From: Desulfobulbaceae bacterium
GTDB taxonomy: Bacteria > Desulfobacterota > Desulfobulbia > Desulfobulbales > Desulfocapsaceae
Direction: 5' to 3'
Length of the DNA stretch: 8,295 bases
Assembly (NCBI GenBank): GCA_024643445.1
Contig: JAHEMX010000137.1
Coordinates: forward strand, 1-8,295
Shown: positions 7,420-8,295 of the stretch, piece after piece
How the letters are laid out: each line of letters opens with the position of its first letter
How positions within the stretch are numbered: position 1 is the first letter of the stretch
Translations under genes and position numbers: made by a program
The notes under the pieces: generated by a model
What the model saw: the letters and a program-made list of their open reading frames with translations, nothing else
Databases searched by the model: none
What the model was told of the DNA's origin: nothing

Positions 7420-8295
7420 ATGATTCTTTTCGGAGAAAGCCTGAATGTCATTTCACGGGTGATCGGCGCTGCTTACAAGGCGCGCGATGCAAAACCAATA
7501 CAGGAAGAGGCCCTCGATCAGAAAGAGCGGGGGATGGATTATATCGATATCAATCTCGGACCGGCGAAAAAAGACGGTCATGAATTGATGCCGTGGGTCT
7601 GCCAGGTTGTCCAGGAAGTTGTTCCTGATATTCCGCTGCTCCTCGATACCTCAAATATTGCGGCTATCGAAGAAGGCCTGAAGGTCCTCAAACCCTGTGG
7701 TAAACCCCATATCATCAATTCAATCATGGCGCGGGCCGAACGCTATGAGGTGATGCTGCCGATTGCCGCAAAATATGATGCGGATATGGTAGCCCTGCTT
7801 TGGGGGCCTGACGGCCTGCCCCGTGATGAGAATGAGCGTGCTGCATTGGCGGTTGAACTCATCTATGCAGCCAATGAAGCAGGTGTTGCAAACGAGAGGA
7901 TCTGGGTTGACGGTATCGTCACTCCGGTCAATATCCAACAGGCCCAGCTGGTCAGCCTGCTGAACTTCCAGATGATGCTCGAAGACATAGCCCCCGGTGC
8001 CAAGAGCACCTGTGGGCTTTCTAATATATCTAATGGACCGCCCGTACAGCTGCGCCCGATTTTGAATACGACCTACATGGTCATGCTCGAGCGCTACGGC
8101 ATGAAGGCGGTGATCAGTGATCCGCTTGATACCAACCTTACAGCTGTTGCCAAGGGACAGCGTCAGGATATCGTCGACGTCGTGCACCAGGCCATGGACG
8201 GCACTGCCGATGTGTCAGGTCTTAGCAAGGAACTTGGCGACTATGTGAAAACCGTCAAGGTTATCATGGGCGAGACCCTGTTCTCTGACTCCTAC
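7420..8295 (+). CDS. acsE: 5-Methyltetrahydrofolate:corrinoid/iron-sulfur protein methyltransferase, 3'-partial
   Basis: AcsE transfers the N5-methyl group of methyltetrahydrofolate to the Co(I) of the CFeSP, linking the folate (methyl) branch to the carbonyl branch. The frame runs from the ATG to the last base without a stop, giving 292 residues. AAAGGAG at 7406-7412 lies 7 bases upstream. It is a pterin-binding TIM barrel: DINLGPA (residues 43-49), LLLDTSN (73-79), HIINS (97-101), WVDG (162-165) and GLSNIS (199-204). D76, N100, D164 and N202 match the pterin-binding D75, N96, D160 and N199 of the Moorella enzyme. The classical protein is about 262 aa. Here a segment of about 30 residues near the C-terminus (about 246-278) appears added before a family-like ending (MGETLFSDSY), so the true stop is probably within a few codons of the window edge. 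Confidence 0.94.
   Translation, partial: MILFGESLNVISRVIGAAYKARDAKPIQEEALDQKERGMDYIDINLGPAKKDGHELMPWVCQVVQEVVPDIPLLLDTSNIAAIEEGLKVLKPCGKPHIINSIMARAERYEVMLPIAAKYDADMVALLWGPDGLPRDENERAALAVELIYAANEAGVANERIWVDGIVTPVNIQQAQLVSLLNFQMMLEDIAPGAKSTCGLSNISNGPPVQLRPILNTTYMVMLERYGMKAVISDPLDTNLTAVAKGQRQDIVDVVHQAMDGTADVSGLSKELGDYVKTVKVIMGETLFSDSY

Noticed and set aside
7720..8187. Minus-strand open frame of 155 codons opposite acsE
   Set aside because: acsE on the + strand carries the conserved pterin-binding motifs throughout this stretch, so the antisense frame is a shadow.

Overview
The window holds the core of a bacterial Wood-Ljungdahl (reductive acetyl-CoA) carbonyl-branch operon. Five genes are all on the + strand, in the order acsD (5' end cut off by the window) - cooS/acsA - acsB - acsC - acsE (3' end cut off). 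No RNA gene, mobile element or CRISPR array is visible. Genes fill nearly all of the sequence, and the four spacers are 57 to 105 bases long.

Organism: the full-length bacterial-type acetyl-CoA synthase (737 aa, with the N-terminal CODH-contact domain that the short archaeal CdhC lacks) and the separate folate-type methyltransferase AcsE point to an anaerobic bacterium, not a methanogen. The moderately GC-rich coding sequence and the gene order made me think of a sulfate-reducing or sulfur-disproportionating Desulfobacterota (Desulfobulbales-like). That placement is an inference from memory and is not proven by the sequence.

Layout: 1-1526 is acsD, the small corrinoid/iron-sulfur protein (CFeSP) subunit, with a C-terminal Lys/Ala-rich tail of about 200 residues. 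1591-3621 is cooS, the Ni-Fe-S CO dehydrogenase with a complete set of B-, C- and D-cluster ligands. 3679-5892 is acsB, acetyl-CoA synthase with all A-cluster ligands. 5907-5932 is a GC-rich terminator-like hairpin. 5974-7314 is acsC, the large CFeSP subunit with its [4Fe-4S] and cobalamin domains. 7333-7362 is a second strong hairpin. 7420-8295 is acsE, methyltetrahydrofolate:CFeSP methyltransferase, open at the window edge.

How they work together: AcsE moves the methyl group of methyl-tetrahydrofolate to the cobalamin of AcsC/AcsD. CooS reduces CO2 to CO, which passes through an internal tunnel to AcsB. AcsB condenses methyl, CO and CoA to acetyl-CoA. The reactions are reversible, so the same genes can serve CO2 fixation or acetate oxidation, and the sequence does not say which.

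This is mostly a well-known system. The points most worth a second look are the long repetitive tail on AcsD with its distinct terminal segment, the separation of the two CFeSP subunit genes by cooS-acsB, and the two hairpins that bracket acsC.
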